From positions 1 to 34,450 of the forward strand of contig NZ_WOEZ01000265.1 of assembly GCF_013177735.1 (NCBI RefSeq): a DNA stretch of 34,450 nucleotides, written 5' to 3'. This DNA is from Paraburkholderia elongata. GTDB taxonomy: Bacteria; Pseudomonadota; Gammaproteobacteria; Burkholderiales; Burkholderiaceae. Below, piece by piece: positions 15,358-23,596 of the stretch; positions within the stretch are counted from its first letter, which is position 1; each line of letters opens with the position of its first letter. The notes beneath the pieces are model-generated. The model saw only the letters and a list, made by a program, of their open reading frames with translations, had not been told where the DNA came from and did no database searches. Made by a program: the position numbers and the translations under genes.

Positions 15358-15616
15358 ACGTTTGCGAACCTCTCATATCGATAGCAACGAGCAGGCAAAA
15401 CCGCCGACCCGGACGGCCGTAAGTCGATAGCGCCTTCACAGGCTTTAACGGCAATTAAACGGAAACGTTGAGTTGAGAAACGCGGGGATTGAAACGGCGA
15501 ACCAGAATGTGTTTTGTTCACCTGTCGAGAGTTCGACGAACTCCAATCTCGCAGATACCTGCTGCTCAGAACGTTCGAGCCGCACGTGCCGCTGGGCACG
15601 CTGGCGCGCCGCGCAG

Positions 15617-16009
15617 GATGAAAAAAACGGCGCAACGATGCAAGTAGCCCGGAGCCATTGCCTGGCTCACCCGCATCGCGCAGGAATTCGCCGCTGCTGC
15701 CGCGGAATAGAGCGCCGGCATCGAGCAGGTCAGCATTGCAGTCGCGCAGATGGACAATGCGTGAAGCCGTAAATCGTCGCCCTGGTTGAAGACGCAGCGG
15801 CCGCACACTGGCTCGAAGAGCAGACGCGGCAATTGCAGGCGGCCGTGGCGGCGTTCCAGGTGGGCCAGTGCATTGTGCGGCCTATGGCCCCGTCAACACC
15901 CGTAGCAAGCCATACGTCCAAAGCGAATGTCGGGAATGCCGCTCAAGCGCCACTGCAGCGAACTGCGCAAATGGCGATCAGCGTCGATCAGGGGGGTAAT
16001 GGCCGTTGA
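15617..16009 (+). pseudogene. 3' remnant of a methyl-accepting chemotaxis protein
   Basis: Broken rightward frames spell the end of a chemoreceptor signalling domain. First comes N-G-A-T-M-Q. In another frame follow I-A-W-L-T-R-I-A-Q-E-F, a TAG at 15708, and S-A-G-I-E-Q-V-S-I-A-V-A-Q-M-D-N, where intact receptors continue toward Q-Q-N-A-A-L-V-E-E. After a TGA the sequence shifts frame to A-L-V-E-D-A-A-A-A-H and L-E-E-Q-T-R-Q-L-Q-A-A-V-A-A-F-Q-V, and runs to a stop at 16007-16009. At least one nonsense codon and two frame changes are visible, so this is certainly dead. The intact receptor at 17656-19386 lies on the opposite strand and has a different tail, so this is not a recent copy of it. 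Confidence 0.8.
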
Positions 16010-16140
16010 CGAAAGTCGCAGTTCGACCCAACTGCGGACGTAAGGGTATCCGGAACGATTGAGCTGAACATGTAGCACATGCGTGCGCTGTGCCAGCCCA
16101 TTGCCATCGAGGAACTGTAATTCGCCAGATGGGGGACCGC

Positions 16141-17480
16141 TCAGTTACTGCGATGGCCCCGCACGTGGTCATCATACCAGGCGGCAGCGGCAAGCCCGAG
16201 CGTGGTCAGGTCACTGGGGGAAAAGATGGGCAGTGCATCGCACGCCGCGCGGATCGCCATGAGCTCCCCCGATTCGGCCGCCTCCGTGGCGTTCAACAAT
16301 CGACCCAATTCGCCGCGCCGTTCAAGCAGTGCCCGCCGGATATCTGCGTGAATCGGCAGCTTCGACACGATGTCCTCGATCGCACCGCCAAACAGCACAT
16401 GAACCAGCGAGAACACGCCCGTGATGAACGCGGTATCCGAAAATCGTTCGTCGCCGGGCTGCATCCAGGCGGCGGCAAGTTCCATGAATCGCGCGCGTGT
16501 GCCACACAACTGCGCCAGGGACCGGAGCGCAACGCGTGGAGATGACCGTCTGCGAACAGGAGCAACTGCGCCCAGCGCGTGATTTGCCGGGTGCCGACTA
16601 TCATGATCGCTTCACGCAACGATGAAATCGTCCGGGCAAGCCCGAACGCGCTGGAATTGAGCAGCCGCAACAGTTGCATTACGACGCTCGGATTCCGCTT
16701 AAGCTCGGCTTCGAGCTCGACAATCCCCGGTTCGCCGCACAGCAGCACCAGCAGGCGCAACAGCGCTTCGCGCGATGGCGTGAGACGCCGCGATGTCAGC
16801 ACCTGCGGCTTGGCGAAATAGTAGCCTTGAAACAGCTCGAAGCCGGCGCGCATGGCGACGTCATGCTCTTCCGGTGTTTCGACTTTCTCGGCGAGCAATA
16901 CCTTCCCGTGTTGCCTGACGACGCCGATCAGTTCGTTAAGGTCCTCGCGCGTGCAGTCGAGAAAGTCGATTTTGACGATATCAACGCACGGCAGCAGTTC
17001 GGCCAGACGCGGGGTGACCTGCGAAACATCATCCAGCGCGAGCCGGAAGCCCGCGCGCCGCAGTTCGCGGCAGCGCCTGAAGAGTGCCTCGTCGAACGTC
17101 ACCGTTTCGAGAATTTCGAGCACGAAGCGCTCAGGCGGCAACAACTGGACTATGTCGGACATCAGCACCGTCCGGTCGACATTCACATAGCCCGCATGAT
17201 CGCCCAGCGCAGCGCTGAGGCCCATATCGCCGACGAGTCTCGCGATGACGTGCGCAGTGGCTTCGACGTCATCCGTGACCTGGGCGAAATTGCCGGCCCC
17301 GGCGCGGAACAGCAGTTCGAACGCACTCAGTGCCCCATCGCGATCAAGAATCGGTTGCCGTCCGAGATAGACATACTCCGGCATGACCGCTTCGCTGTTG
17401 GATGTCGCCTGCCCGTCGGCGGGGCCGGGCAAGGCTTTTTTTGCTGACATTCCTGAACGTGTCCTGTTCTGTTGAGACAT
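16141..17480 (-). pseudogene. EAL-like/HDOD domain signalling protein, interrupted by a frameshift
   Basis: This is a YuxH-type protein. The N-terminal degenerate EAL domain opens Y-V-Y-L-G-R-Q-P-I-L-D and has F-E-L-L-F-R where active phosphodiesterases have E-A-L; catalytic residues are largely lost, so it should bind partners rather than cleave c-di-GMP. An HDOD domain follows (K-R-N-P-S-V-V-M-Q-L-L-R-L-L-N-S). Within HDOD, at about 16528-16540, the sensible frame switches: one frame ends L-L-L-F-A-D-G-H, and the natural continuation (L-A-Q-L-C-G-T-R-A-R-F-M-E-L-A-A) lies in the frame that stops at 16141. A one-base indel explains this; sequencing error is possible. It follows the chemoreceptor gene by 175 bases on the same strand and may share its transcript. 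The start is uncertain (ATGs at 17480, 17450 and 17384). Confidence 0.85.
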
Positions 17481-17655
17481 TGTCGATGCCGATCGTGCGT
17501 GGATGTTCCTCCGATCCGGCCGGTCGTGCAACTTCGAATGACTGGACGGACGATGCAGGCGCGTCATGCATCCAAAACGGTTCCGGATTGCACGATGCCG
17601 GGCACGAGCGCATCAGGTCGGCCAGGTGCATTCACCGTCGCGGTTCCGGCCGGCG

Positions 17656-19386
17656 TTAGAACGTCTGCCATTCCGGCGCTGCGGCAATATCAGCGGACGC
17701 CGCTGATGCAGGTTGGTTCGCGGGGCGCTGCGCGCGGCGGCCGGGCTCCGATTTCGCGGACTTCATCGCGACCGCCACGGCCGGCGATCGTGCTGGCGTC
17801 ACGGCGAGCGCGGCGCTCCCTGATCCGGTCTCGTCAACCCTGAAGACCGCCACCGCTTCACGCAAGGCCTGCACCTGCTGGGCCATTGATTGCGTAGCAG
17901 CCGCGGCTTCTTCGACCAGGGCAGCATTCTGCTGGGTCACCTCGTCCATCTGGCTGACGGCCGTATTGACTTGCTCGATACCGGTGCTCTGTTCCTCCGA
18001 TGCCGACGAGATTTCGCTCATGATGCCTGTCACGCGTTTCACCGACCGGACGATTTCGTTGATCGTGCTACCTGCTTCCTCAACGAGCTTCGAGCCGGCA
18101 TCCACGCGCGTCACCGACTCGCCAATCAGTTCCCTGATTTCTCTCGCCGCGGTTGCACTACGTTGTGCGAGCATTCGAACCTCGCTGGCCACGACTGCAA
18201 ACCCACGACCCTGTTCGCCGGCCCGGGCTGCCTCGACAGCGGCATTGAGCGCGAGGATGTTGGTCTGGAACGCGATGCCTTCGATCACGCTGATGATCTC
18301 GGTCATTTTGGCCGAGCTGTCGGATATCCCATGCATCGTCTCGACGACGCGTCCGACCACTTCGCCACCACGCTGCGCTATTTCCGATGCCACGCTGGCC
18401 AGCGTGGTCGCCTCCTTCGCGTTGTCCGCGTTCTGACGGACCGTGCCCGTCAGCTCTTCCATGCTCGAAGCGGTCTCCTCAAGTGATGCGGCCTGCTCCT
18501 CCGTACGCTGCGACAGATCGCTGTTGCCTTGCGCAATTTCGCCTGCAGCGACCGAGATCGACTCGCTGGAGGTTTTGATGCCCTGCACGATGCTCGTCAG
18601 CTGGTCTTTCATGGCCCCAAGCGAGAACATCAGGCTGGAACGGTCTGCGGCCTTCAATCGCACTGCAACGCGCAGATTGCCGGCCGCGATATCGCCTGCA
18701 AGCGCCGCGGCATCCCGGGGTTCGCCACCGAGCTGTTTCGCGATGCCGCGTGCAATGACCAGCGCCACACCCAACGCGACCACAGCCGCTGCGATGATCA
18801 GTCCGGTCACGAGCGCAATCGCCCGTGAATACGCCCGATCTGCAGCCTCGCCTTCGCGGGTCGCCCCCGCCACGTTGACGTCGACGATCGTCTTGACGTC
18901 TTTTTCGATCGCGTCACGAATAGTGGCCGACTGACCTGTCATGAGCTCCATCGCGTCCGCCTGTTTGCCCGCTTTCGCCAGCGCCCGGACCTGCTGATCG
19001 AGGTCCAGGTACTGCGGCATCAGCGTCTGAATGTCTGCGTAGGCGGTTTTCTCCTCCGGCTCGGTCATCAGCTTCTGGTATTCGGCATCGGCGCGCCGGT
19101 AGTTCGCGAGTCCCGCCTCGATCAGGGGTTCCGCCTTCTGGGCTTCGGCTGGCGTCGCCGAGCCGGCCGCCCGGTATTCGTTGAGGCGGATCTCGCGCAG
19201 GCCCGCCTGCATTTGCAGACTGCTGCGCACGCTTGGCAGCCAGTTGTCGCGCAACTCAGCGACGTGAGCGTTTTCGCCCCTCAACTCGAACAGAGAAAAC
19301 GCGCCCAATCCAACCAGCAGGACAATAACCACGGAAAATCCCAGGACCAGCTGGGTGACCACCTTCAGGTTTTTGAGAGACTGCAT
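17656..19386 (-). CDS. Methyl-accepting chemotaxis protein, Tar-type with 4-helix-bundle sensor
   Basis: A transmembrane chemoreceptor that controls CheA kinase in response to a periplasmic ligand. The 576-residue product has TM1 at about 12-33, a periplasmic four-helix-bundle (4HB_MCP/TarH-like) domain to about 185, TM2 at about 190-213, a HAMP domain, and a long cytoplasmic coiled coil. The hairpin tip around residues 366-400 includes G-I-A-F-Q-T-N-I-L-A-L-N-A-A-V-E and A-R-A-G-E-Q-G-R-G-F-A-V-V. The C-terminus is E-W-Q-T-F, a CheR/CheB-docking pentapeptide like N-W-E-T-F, so it is probably methylated and can help neighbouring receptors adapt. AAGGGG lies 7 bases before the ATG at 19386; the frame is open further but that leader covers the promoter. 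A sigma-28 promoter sits about 80 bases upstream. Ligand is unknown. Confidence 0.95.
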   Translation of the reverse strand: MQSLKNLKVVTQLVLGFSVVIVLLVGLGAFSLFELRGENAHVAELRDNWLPSVRSSLQMQAGLREIRLNEYRAAGSATPAEAQKAEPLIEAGLANYRRADAEYQKLMTEPEEKTAYADIQTLMPQYLDLDQQVRALAKAGKQADAMELMTGQSATIRDAIEKDVKTIVDVNVAGATREGEAADRAYSRAIALVTGLIIAAAVVALGVALVIARGIAKQLGGEPRDAAALAGDIAAGNLRVAVRLKAADRSSLMFSLGAMKDQLTSIVQGIKTSSESISVAAGEIAQGNSDLSQRTEEQAASLEETASSMEELTGTVRQNADNAKEATTLASVASEIAQRGGEVVGRVVETMHGISDSSAKMTEIISVIEGIAFQTNILALNAAVEAARAGEQGRGFAVVASEVRMLAQRSATAAREIRELIGESVTRVDAGSKLVEEAGSTINEIVRSVKRVTGIMSEISSASEEQSTGIEQVNTAVSQMDEVTQQNAALVEEAAAATQSMAQQVQALREAVAVFRVDETGSGSAALAVTPARSPAVAVAMKSAKSEPGRRAQRPANQPASAASADIAAAPEWQTF

Positions 19387-19466
19387 GATTGACCCCTTGG
19401 TATTGTTGACATCAGCGAGCAAATCCCGCACCGAAGCCGGAAAATAGAGCATCTGTTCTACCTCTA

Positions 19467-19493
19467 TTATCGGCAGAACGGATGCAATCTTCA
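19467..19493 (-). promoter_or_regulatory. Sigma-28 (FliA) promoter of the chemoreceptor gene
   Basis: On the minus strand the sequence TGAAGATT-N11-GCCGATAA matches the flagellar sigma-28 consensus TAAAGTTT-N11-GCCGATAA. The -10 box and spacing are perfect and the -35 box is 6 of 8. Transcription should start near 19457, leaving an untranslated leader of about 70 bases before the ATG at 19386. This ties the receptor, and possibly the EAL-like/HDOD gene behind it, to the late flagellar regulon. Confidence 0.75.
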
Positions 19494-20030
19494 TATGAAA
19501 GTTGTTTTACCCATCAGGTCGATGCGCAATGAGTTTTAATCGTCGTTAAATGGGTCAAACCCGTCGCCAACACACGCTCCAGGTGATGGATGCAATAATG
19601 CGGGCCTCTCAGGTTCTGGCCTGACCCTCGGAATGGCCGGAATCTTTAGCCGACGCGGAGCGTCGGCTTTTTTCCTGGCGGGGGGTAAATGGCCTGGCGA
19701 ATCGACCGGAAAGGGAGACGAGTCATGCCGGCCGGCGGACCCGTGTCGATGCTGTTGGTCTGACTTGTTCATGGCAGCACGCGCGCACTGCTATGCACTG
19801 AGCAGGCGCATCGGACGCTGGGCGCAGAGCGCCCGTCGAAGCCGGTCGCCCCGAGGCGCAAGACCGAGCCGTGGGGCGACCCGGCCAGCTGTCGGAGAGC
19901 TGGCGCTGATCCGTCGTCGGCCGCGACTGTTGGAATAGCGGTGGCAGCTCGTCGATGACGTCACCGAGCTGTTCAGTCTGAACGGCGAAATCTGGAAGGA
20001 GTCGCCGCTCCGCCGACACAACGGTTTGGG
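19494..20030. other. Long gap holding an orphan terminator
   Basis: No convincing gene is present. A strong rightward terminator at 19649-19673 follows about 150 bases with some local pairing (for example TCAGG/CCTGA near 19609-19625), which could be a small RNA divergent from the chemoreceptor. From about 19935 a start-less frame on the plus strand runs into the next gene's antisense, and a competing frame runs on the minus strand; I recognise neither. Confidence 0.4.
19649..19673 (+). terminator. Intrinsic terminator, plus strand, without an upstream gene
   Basis: The sequence GCCGACGC-GGA-GCGTCGGC is followed by six T residues. An 8-bp GC stem, 3-base loop and T-run make a textbook rho-independent terminator for rightward transcription. 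No protein gene lies upstream on the plus strand as far back as the chemoreceptor's own leftward promoter, so it probably ends a short untranslated RNA. Confidence 0.75.
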
Positions 20031-20303
20031 CTATTGGGCCGCTGTGAGTTTGGGGCCTGTCCTCAATGCCTGCCAGCCTGTCTGCGGCTCCTTCCGCTGA
20101 TCGCTTACCTGCTCGATGCCGCTTTTCAACACGGCTTCACAAAAGGCCAGGCGGGCTCGGTAGTAATCTGCGTGCATCTGCGCGTCAAGGATGCGTTGTT
20201 CAGCCTGGAAGAGTTCCAGACGCAATTCCCGCAACGCTTTTTCGGCCTGCTTCTCCGGAGTAAGCGCGTTGCGTACAGCCCAGCTGGTTATCCACCGCAG
20301 CAT
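20031..20303 (-). CDS. Small coiled-coil hypothetical protein
   Basis: A 90-residue product with an excellent ribosome-binding site (AGAGGAG, 6 bases before the ATG). It is almost entirely helical: E-K-Q-A-E-K-A-L-R-E-L-R-L-E-L-F-Q-A-E-Q-R-I-L and A-D-Y-Y-R-A-R-L have the heptad spacing of a coiled coil. It has no signal peptide or membrane helix. No named family is recognised, but short proteins of this build are common in Burkholderiaceae. It is transcribed alone, leftward. Confidence 0.75.
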   Translation of the reverse strand: MLRWITSWAVRNALTPEKQAEKALRELRLELFQAEQRILDAQMHADYYRARLAFCEAVLKSGIEQVSDQRKEPQTGWQALRTGPKLTAAQ

Positions 20304-20591
20304 GATGAACTCCTCTCATCGTCAGGTGACATTCCGCCGGCTTCAAATCGGACTTTCACGCCGGGGACACAAAACGCCACTGTCCCGACCACCTCTTCAT
20401 ACAGCCAACGGTGAGTCAGCGCGATCAATAATCAGGGAGTACCTGTGCGTCACACTGCGCGGTAGATCACGTTGTTGCGAAAAAATTTCCCGCCGCCCAT
20501 GCAACCGGCTTTTCCGCGTCTGCGGCGAGATCATATGGATACACCGTAACATGCACCTGGAGCAGCCACACATCACTTGTGCGTGGTGACG

Positions 20592-20855
20592 TCACTCCCT
20601 CGAGATGACGCGTGAGCAATCGACGAACGTATGCGCGCGCCCCTCTGCGTAACGCACTGCCTCGTCAGTGGACAAAAATTCAACCGACTCGGCAAAACGT
20701 GCAATCACGTTTGCTTGGATGAAGGGCTCCCGCTTATACACGTACCACGCGACTGCGTAACGCCGCTCGGCACCGTTGAACGACACGGATTGATTCTCCG
20801 TTACCTCGACGTAAACGCCGTGCCCCCGATACGGTTCGCAAGAATGGCCGTACAT
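20592..20855 (-). CDS. Small hypothetical protein
   Basis: An 87-residue product. The frame is open to 20903, but GGGGAGGAAAT directly precedes the ATG at 20855, so that start is preferred. The sequence suggests a small alpha/beta protein: V-Y-V-E-V-T-E-N-Q-S-V-S-F and Y-A-V-A-W-Y-V-Y look like strands, and T-D-E-A-V-R-Y-A-E-G-R-A like a helix. No family is recognised. The ribosome-binding site and codon use argue that it is real. Confidence 0.7.
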   Translation of the reverse strand: MYGHSCEPYRGHGVYVEVTENQSVSFNGAERRYAVAWYVYKREPFIQANVIARFAESVEFLSTDEAVRYAEGRAHTFVDCSRVISRE

Positions 20856-21176
20856 ATTTCCTCCCCAGCGTCTGCGCACTGGACAGGTTAGGCTACGCAA
20901 CAAGCATTCCAGGACGTTCGTTCTTTACAGAATGCGCGCCTCGTGCTGCCCGCAACGAGGTGAGGTCTTACGCGCCATGATCGGTCGGATAAGGTACTTC
21001 AGTTTGCCGTGGTCGGACGGCGCCTGCGTGAACCACTTCATCGCGTCGATTCGTTCAGTGCCGCGCCGATCGGCGGAATGCTCTGGCCTTGATTGGAGTT
21101 TGCAATCAGGTGCTGGGCAAAGAAAAAGCCGCTCGAAAGCGGGCCGTCGTGCCTTACCTCTTGTCGCCGTCGATCG

Positions 21177-21395
21177 TTATGCGTACGGGTTGCTGGGCAC
21201 GCGATGGAATTCTTCGATCATGCGCTTCTTTGCGTCCGCGAGCTCCTGGTCCAGGCACGCCAGCGCACGCCGCGCCTTCGTTGCGTCGACGCCCGCCGAC
21301 CTCGCCGCGTCGATTCGCTCCTTTGCCCTAGCGACTTCGATTGTCAGCCCCCGACCCTCAACGGACGGCCGAGCTGAATTGAAGGCAATGGCCGC
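21177..21395 (-). pseudogene. Hypothetical gene fragment without start codon
   Basis: A 72-codon open frame follows a TAA at 21396-21398 and ends at 21177. It contains no ATG, GTG or TTG in a usable position. The product looks like a real helical protein (I-E-V-A-R-A-K-E-R-I-D-A-A-R, then L-D-Q-E-L-A-D-A-K-K-R-M-I-E-E-F-H-R-V-P), and its G/C-rich third positions fit. It is probably the 3' end of a gene that has lost its start. It lies just downstream of the haloperoxidase gene on the same strand. No family is recognised. Confidence 0.4.
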
Positions 21396-21450
21396 TTACG
21401 AGGTAGACCAGTCGTTTGCTCGCCCCAGGCGCACCAGGATGCCTGACGAT

Positions 21451-22275
21451 TCAGGAATTGATGAACGCCAGGAGATCCGCATTGATCGTATCGGCTTGCG
21501 TGGTGGGCATGCCGTGTGGGAAGCCTTTATAGGTTTTCAAGGTGCCGTTCTGCAGCAATTTCGCGCTCAACGGCCCAGAGTCGGCATAAGGTACGATTTG
21601 ATCATCGTCGCCGTGCATCACTAACGTCGGGACTGTGATCTTCTTCAGGTCTTCGGTGAAATCCGTCTGGGAAAAGGCCACGATCCCGTCGTAGTGCGCT
21701 TTGGCTCCGCCCTCCATTCCCTGACGCCACCAGTTCAGGATCACGCCTTCGGACGGCTTGGCCCCTGGCCGGTTATAACCGTAGAACGGCCCGGCAGCAA
21801 CATCACGGTAAAACTGTGAGCGGTTGTTGGCAACCTGCGCCTGAAATCCATCAAAAACATCCTTGGGAAGACCTACCGGGTTGTTAGCGGTCTTCACCAT
21901 CAGCGGGGGCACAGCGCTGATCAGCACCGCCTTGGTTACGCGACTCTCGCCGTGACGCGCGAGATAGCGAACGACCTCACCGCCCCCGGTCGAGTGGCCC
22001 ACGTGGACTGCATTTTTAAGGTCAAGATGCTCGGTAACGGCCGCGAGATCATCGGCATAGTGATCCATATCATGACCGTCGGCCGTCTGCGTTGACCGCC
22101 CGTGACCGCGACGGTCATGCGCGATGACACGGAAGCCGAGGTTCAGGAAGAACATCATCTGGGCATCCCAATCGTCCGCGCTCAGTGGCCATCCGTGTGA
22201 GAAAACGATAGGCTGCCCTGTTCCCCAGTCCTTGTAGAAGATCTGAATACCGTCTTTGGTCGTGACCGTGTTCAT
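21451..22275 (-). CDS. Alpha/beta hydrolase, cofactor-free haloperoxidase (non-heme chloroperoxidase) type
   Basis: A cytoplasmic serine hydrolase of the bromoperoxidase-A/chloroperoxidase-F group. Such enzymes are esterases or perhydrolases that form peracids, which can halogenate in vitro. The 274-residue product has H-G-W-P near residue 28 (oxyanion region), the nucleophile elbow G-H-S-T-G-G with Ser95, H-G-D-D-D-Q-I-V-P with Asp225 as the likely acid, and G-F-P-H-G-M with His254. This is a complete triad. The start two codons upstream puts AAGGAG only a base away, whereas the ATG at 22275 has it 7 bases before. It is the last intact gene of a leftward set with an isochorismatase-like hydrolase. 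True substrate is unknown. Confidence 0.95.
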   Translation of the reverse strand: MNTVTTKDGIQIFYKDWGTGQPIVFSHGWPLSADDWDAQMMFFLNLGFRVIAHDRRGHGRSTQTADGHDMDHYADDLAAVTEHLDLKNAVHVGHSTGGGEVVRYLARHGESRVTKAVLISAVPPLMVKTANNPVGLPKDVFDGFQAQVANNRSQFYRDVAAGPFYGYNRPGAKPSEGVILNWWRQGMEGGAKAHYDGIVAFSQTDFTEDLKKITVPTLVMHGDDDQIVPYADSGPLSAKLLQNGTLKTYKGFPHGMPTTQADTINADLLAFINS

Positions 22276-22306
22276 TGTCATTCTCCTTGCTAAGGTGACC
22301 TTTCAA

Positions 22307-22474
22307 TTAAAAATGAGCCACCGGCGTGAACTCGTGCGTCATGAGACATTGCAGCGGGGTAAGTAGGCGGTCGGCAATCCGTCCGGGAAACATGCTGGGG
22401 CCTCGCAACTGGGCAAATGCGCTCTTTAGGCCGACAGTCTGTTCGCCCGCCAGCCGATCTTGGTTGTGCGTCAT
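22307..22474 (-). CDS. Small ORF coupled to the isochorismatase-like gene
   Basis: A 55-codon frame whose ATG overlaps the stop of the isochorismatase-like gene as ATGA, and which ends 31 bases before the haloperoxidase start. The ATGA overlap and position inside an operon are the main evidence for it. The product (S-A-F-A-Q-L-R-G-P-S-M-F, then M-T-H-E-F-T-P-V-A-H-F) matches nothing I know. It could be a remnant of a longer gene or a chance frame. Confidence 0.35.
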   Translation of the reverse strand: MTHNQDRLAGEQTVGLKSAFAQLRGPSMFPGRIADRLLTPLQCLMTHEFTPVAHF

Positions 22475-23118
22475 TCCATTGAGGCCACAACCTCGTCGGT
22501 AGTCACCACGCCGTGCGCGAGAAATGCGTAGTTGATCATCGCCGCCTTGTAGCCGTCGCCCCAAACGGGATGACGCGGTCCGGCAGTGGCATCGCTAACG
22601 ACATAGACCTCGAATCCCTGTTCGAGCAGATCACGCAGATGTGACTCCACGCACATGTTGGCAAGCATGCCTCCCAGTACCACCTTCCTAACTCCTCGCT
22701 TACGCAGTTGAAGGACGAGATCGTTGGTTTGCGGCCCGAAGACCTTGTGCGGACTCACAACAACCGTTTCGCCGTCGTTGATGTAAGGCTTGAATTCGTC
22801 GAGCCAATCAGCGCCGGAGCCTTCGAAACCTTCCAGACTCAACTGACCACTACGCGCAAACGTGCCGGTAGCGAATTCATCGGTCTCCAACGGTCCATTG
22901 AATTTCCATACGCGATCGGTCGGGAAAAAGTAATGTGGCGAAATTAAGACCGGAAATTTTGCGGACTTCGCCGCCTTGAAGATTCGCAGCATGTTTTCTA
23001 CCGTCTTATTCTCTGTCACGCTTGCTCCCACCGCGCCCCAGTTCTTGCCATTCTTGCTTAAGACATCGACTTGCGGATCAATGAAAACCACGGCTGTCTC
23101 AGTTCGATCAAAGGACAC
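22471..23118 (-). CDS. Isochorismatase-family cysteine hydrolase
   Basis: A cytoplasmic hydrolase of the isochorismatase-like fold, whose members split amides, N-carbamoyl compounds or vinyl ethers. The 215-residue product has the catalytic set Asp14 (F-I-D-P-Q-V-D), Lys125 (S-P-H-K-V-F-G) and Cys156 (A-N-M-C-V-E-S-H). The Cys points to an amidase or nicotinamidase-like mechanism rather than true isochorismatase. The start is GTG with GGAGG 6 bases before it. It heads a leftward set with the small frame at 22307 and the haloperoxidase. Pairing of these two enzymes is frequent in stress-related gene sets of proteobacteria; the natural substrate is not known. Confidence 0.95.
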   Translation of the reverse strand: MSFDRTETAVVFIDPQVDVLSKNGKNWGAVGASVTENKTVENMLRIFKAAKSAKFPVLISPHYFFPTDRVWKFNGPLETDEFATGTFARSGQLSLEGFEGSGADWLDEFKPYINDGETVVVSPHKVFGPQTNDLVLQLRKRGVRKVVLGGMLANMCVESHLRDLLEQGFEVYVVSDATAGPRHPVWGDGYKAAMINYAFLAHGVVTTDEVVASME

Positions 23119-23588
23119 TTCGGACCTCCAATAGAGTGCATGACGGCTCGCCGATTTTCATCGACCCGAGCCTCTCCGATCAGATTAGGAAACGGAGGAC
23201 TGGAAAGCAACGAGGGTCCGATGGCGCATCCGGGGTTTTGCACCCGGGCGCCGAGTGACGGGGCGCTTGATGAGTCCGCATGTTGACTCCGCGTGCACGC
23301 TATTAACAAGCCAATGCTTAAGAAGCCAACGCGATCGTTGGGATCAGGCATGCAAAAGGCGGTTTCCGCGACAGCCTAGCCGCGCGTCCGTTCGGACACG
23401 TGCAAACAGTTAAGGTCCGTTGTCGGCGCCAAGCCGACGTCCGAATGACCGACCGATCGCGCGAACGAATGGCGGCAGATGGCCCCTTGTTGCCTGTCGT
23501 GACCGGCTGATGGCGGCGCAAATCCGATGAAAAAACTCAGAAGTGGGCATGCCGCGCGGGGAGCCGTCCGACGATGTTGTCGTCGCTG
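23119..23588. other. Gap without a gene, left flank of the IS
   Basis: This holds the promoter region of the isochorismatase-like gene, which I could not pinpoint. To its right is sequence with repeated short GTCGGC/GCCGAC-type motifs similar to the 33.9-34.05 kb gap. A leftward frame ending at 23410 runs into the IS boundary and is in phase with the truncated frame on the other side of the IS. Confidence 0.4.
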
Positions 23589-23596
23589 CTAATGAG
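23589..23596. repeat. Left direct repeat flanking the IS
   Basis: CTAATGAG lies immediately outside the left inverted repeat and is repeated identically at 25076-25083. It is probably the target-site duplication, although part of it may belong to the IS ends. Confidence 0.6.
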
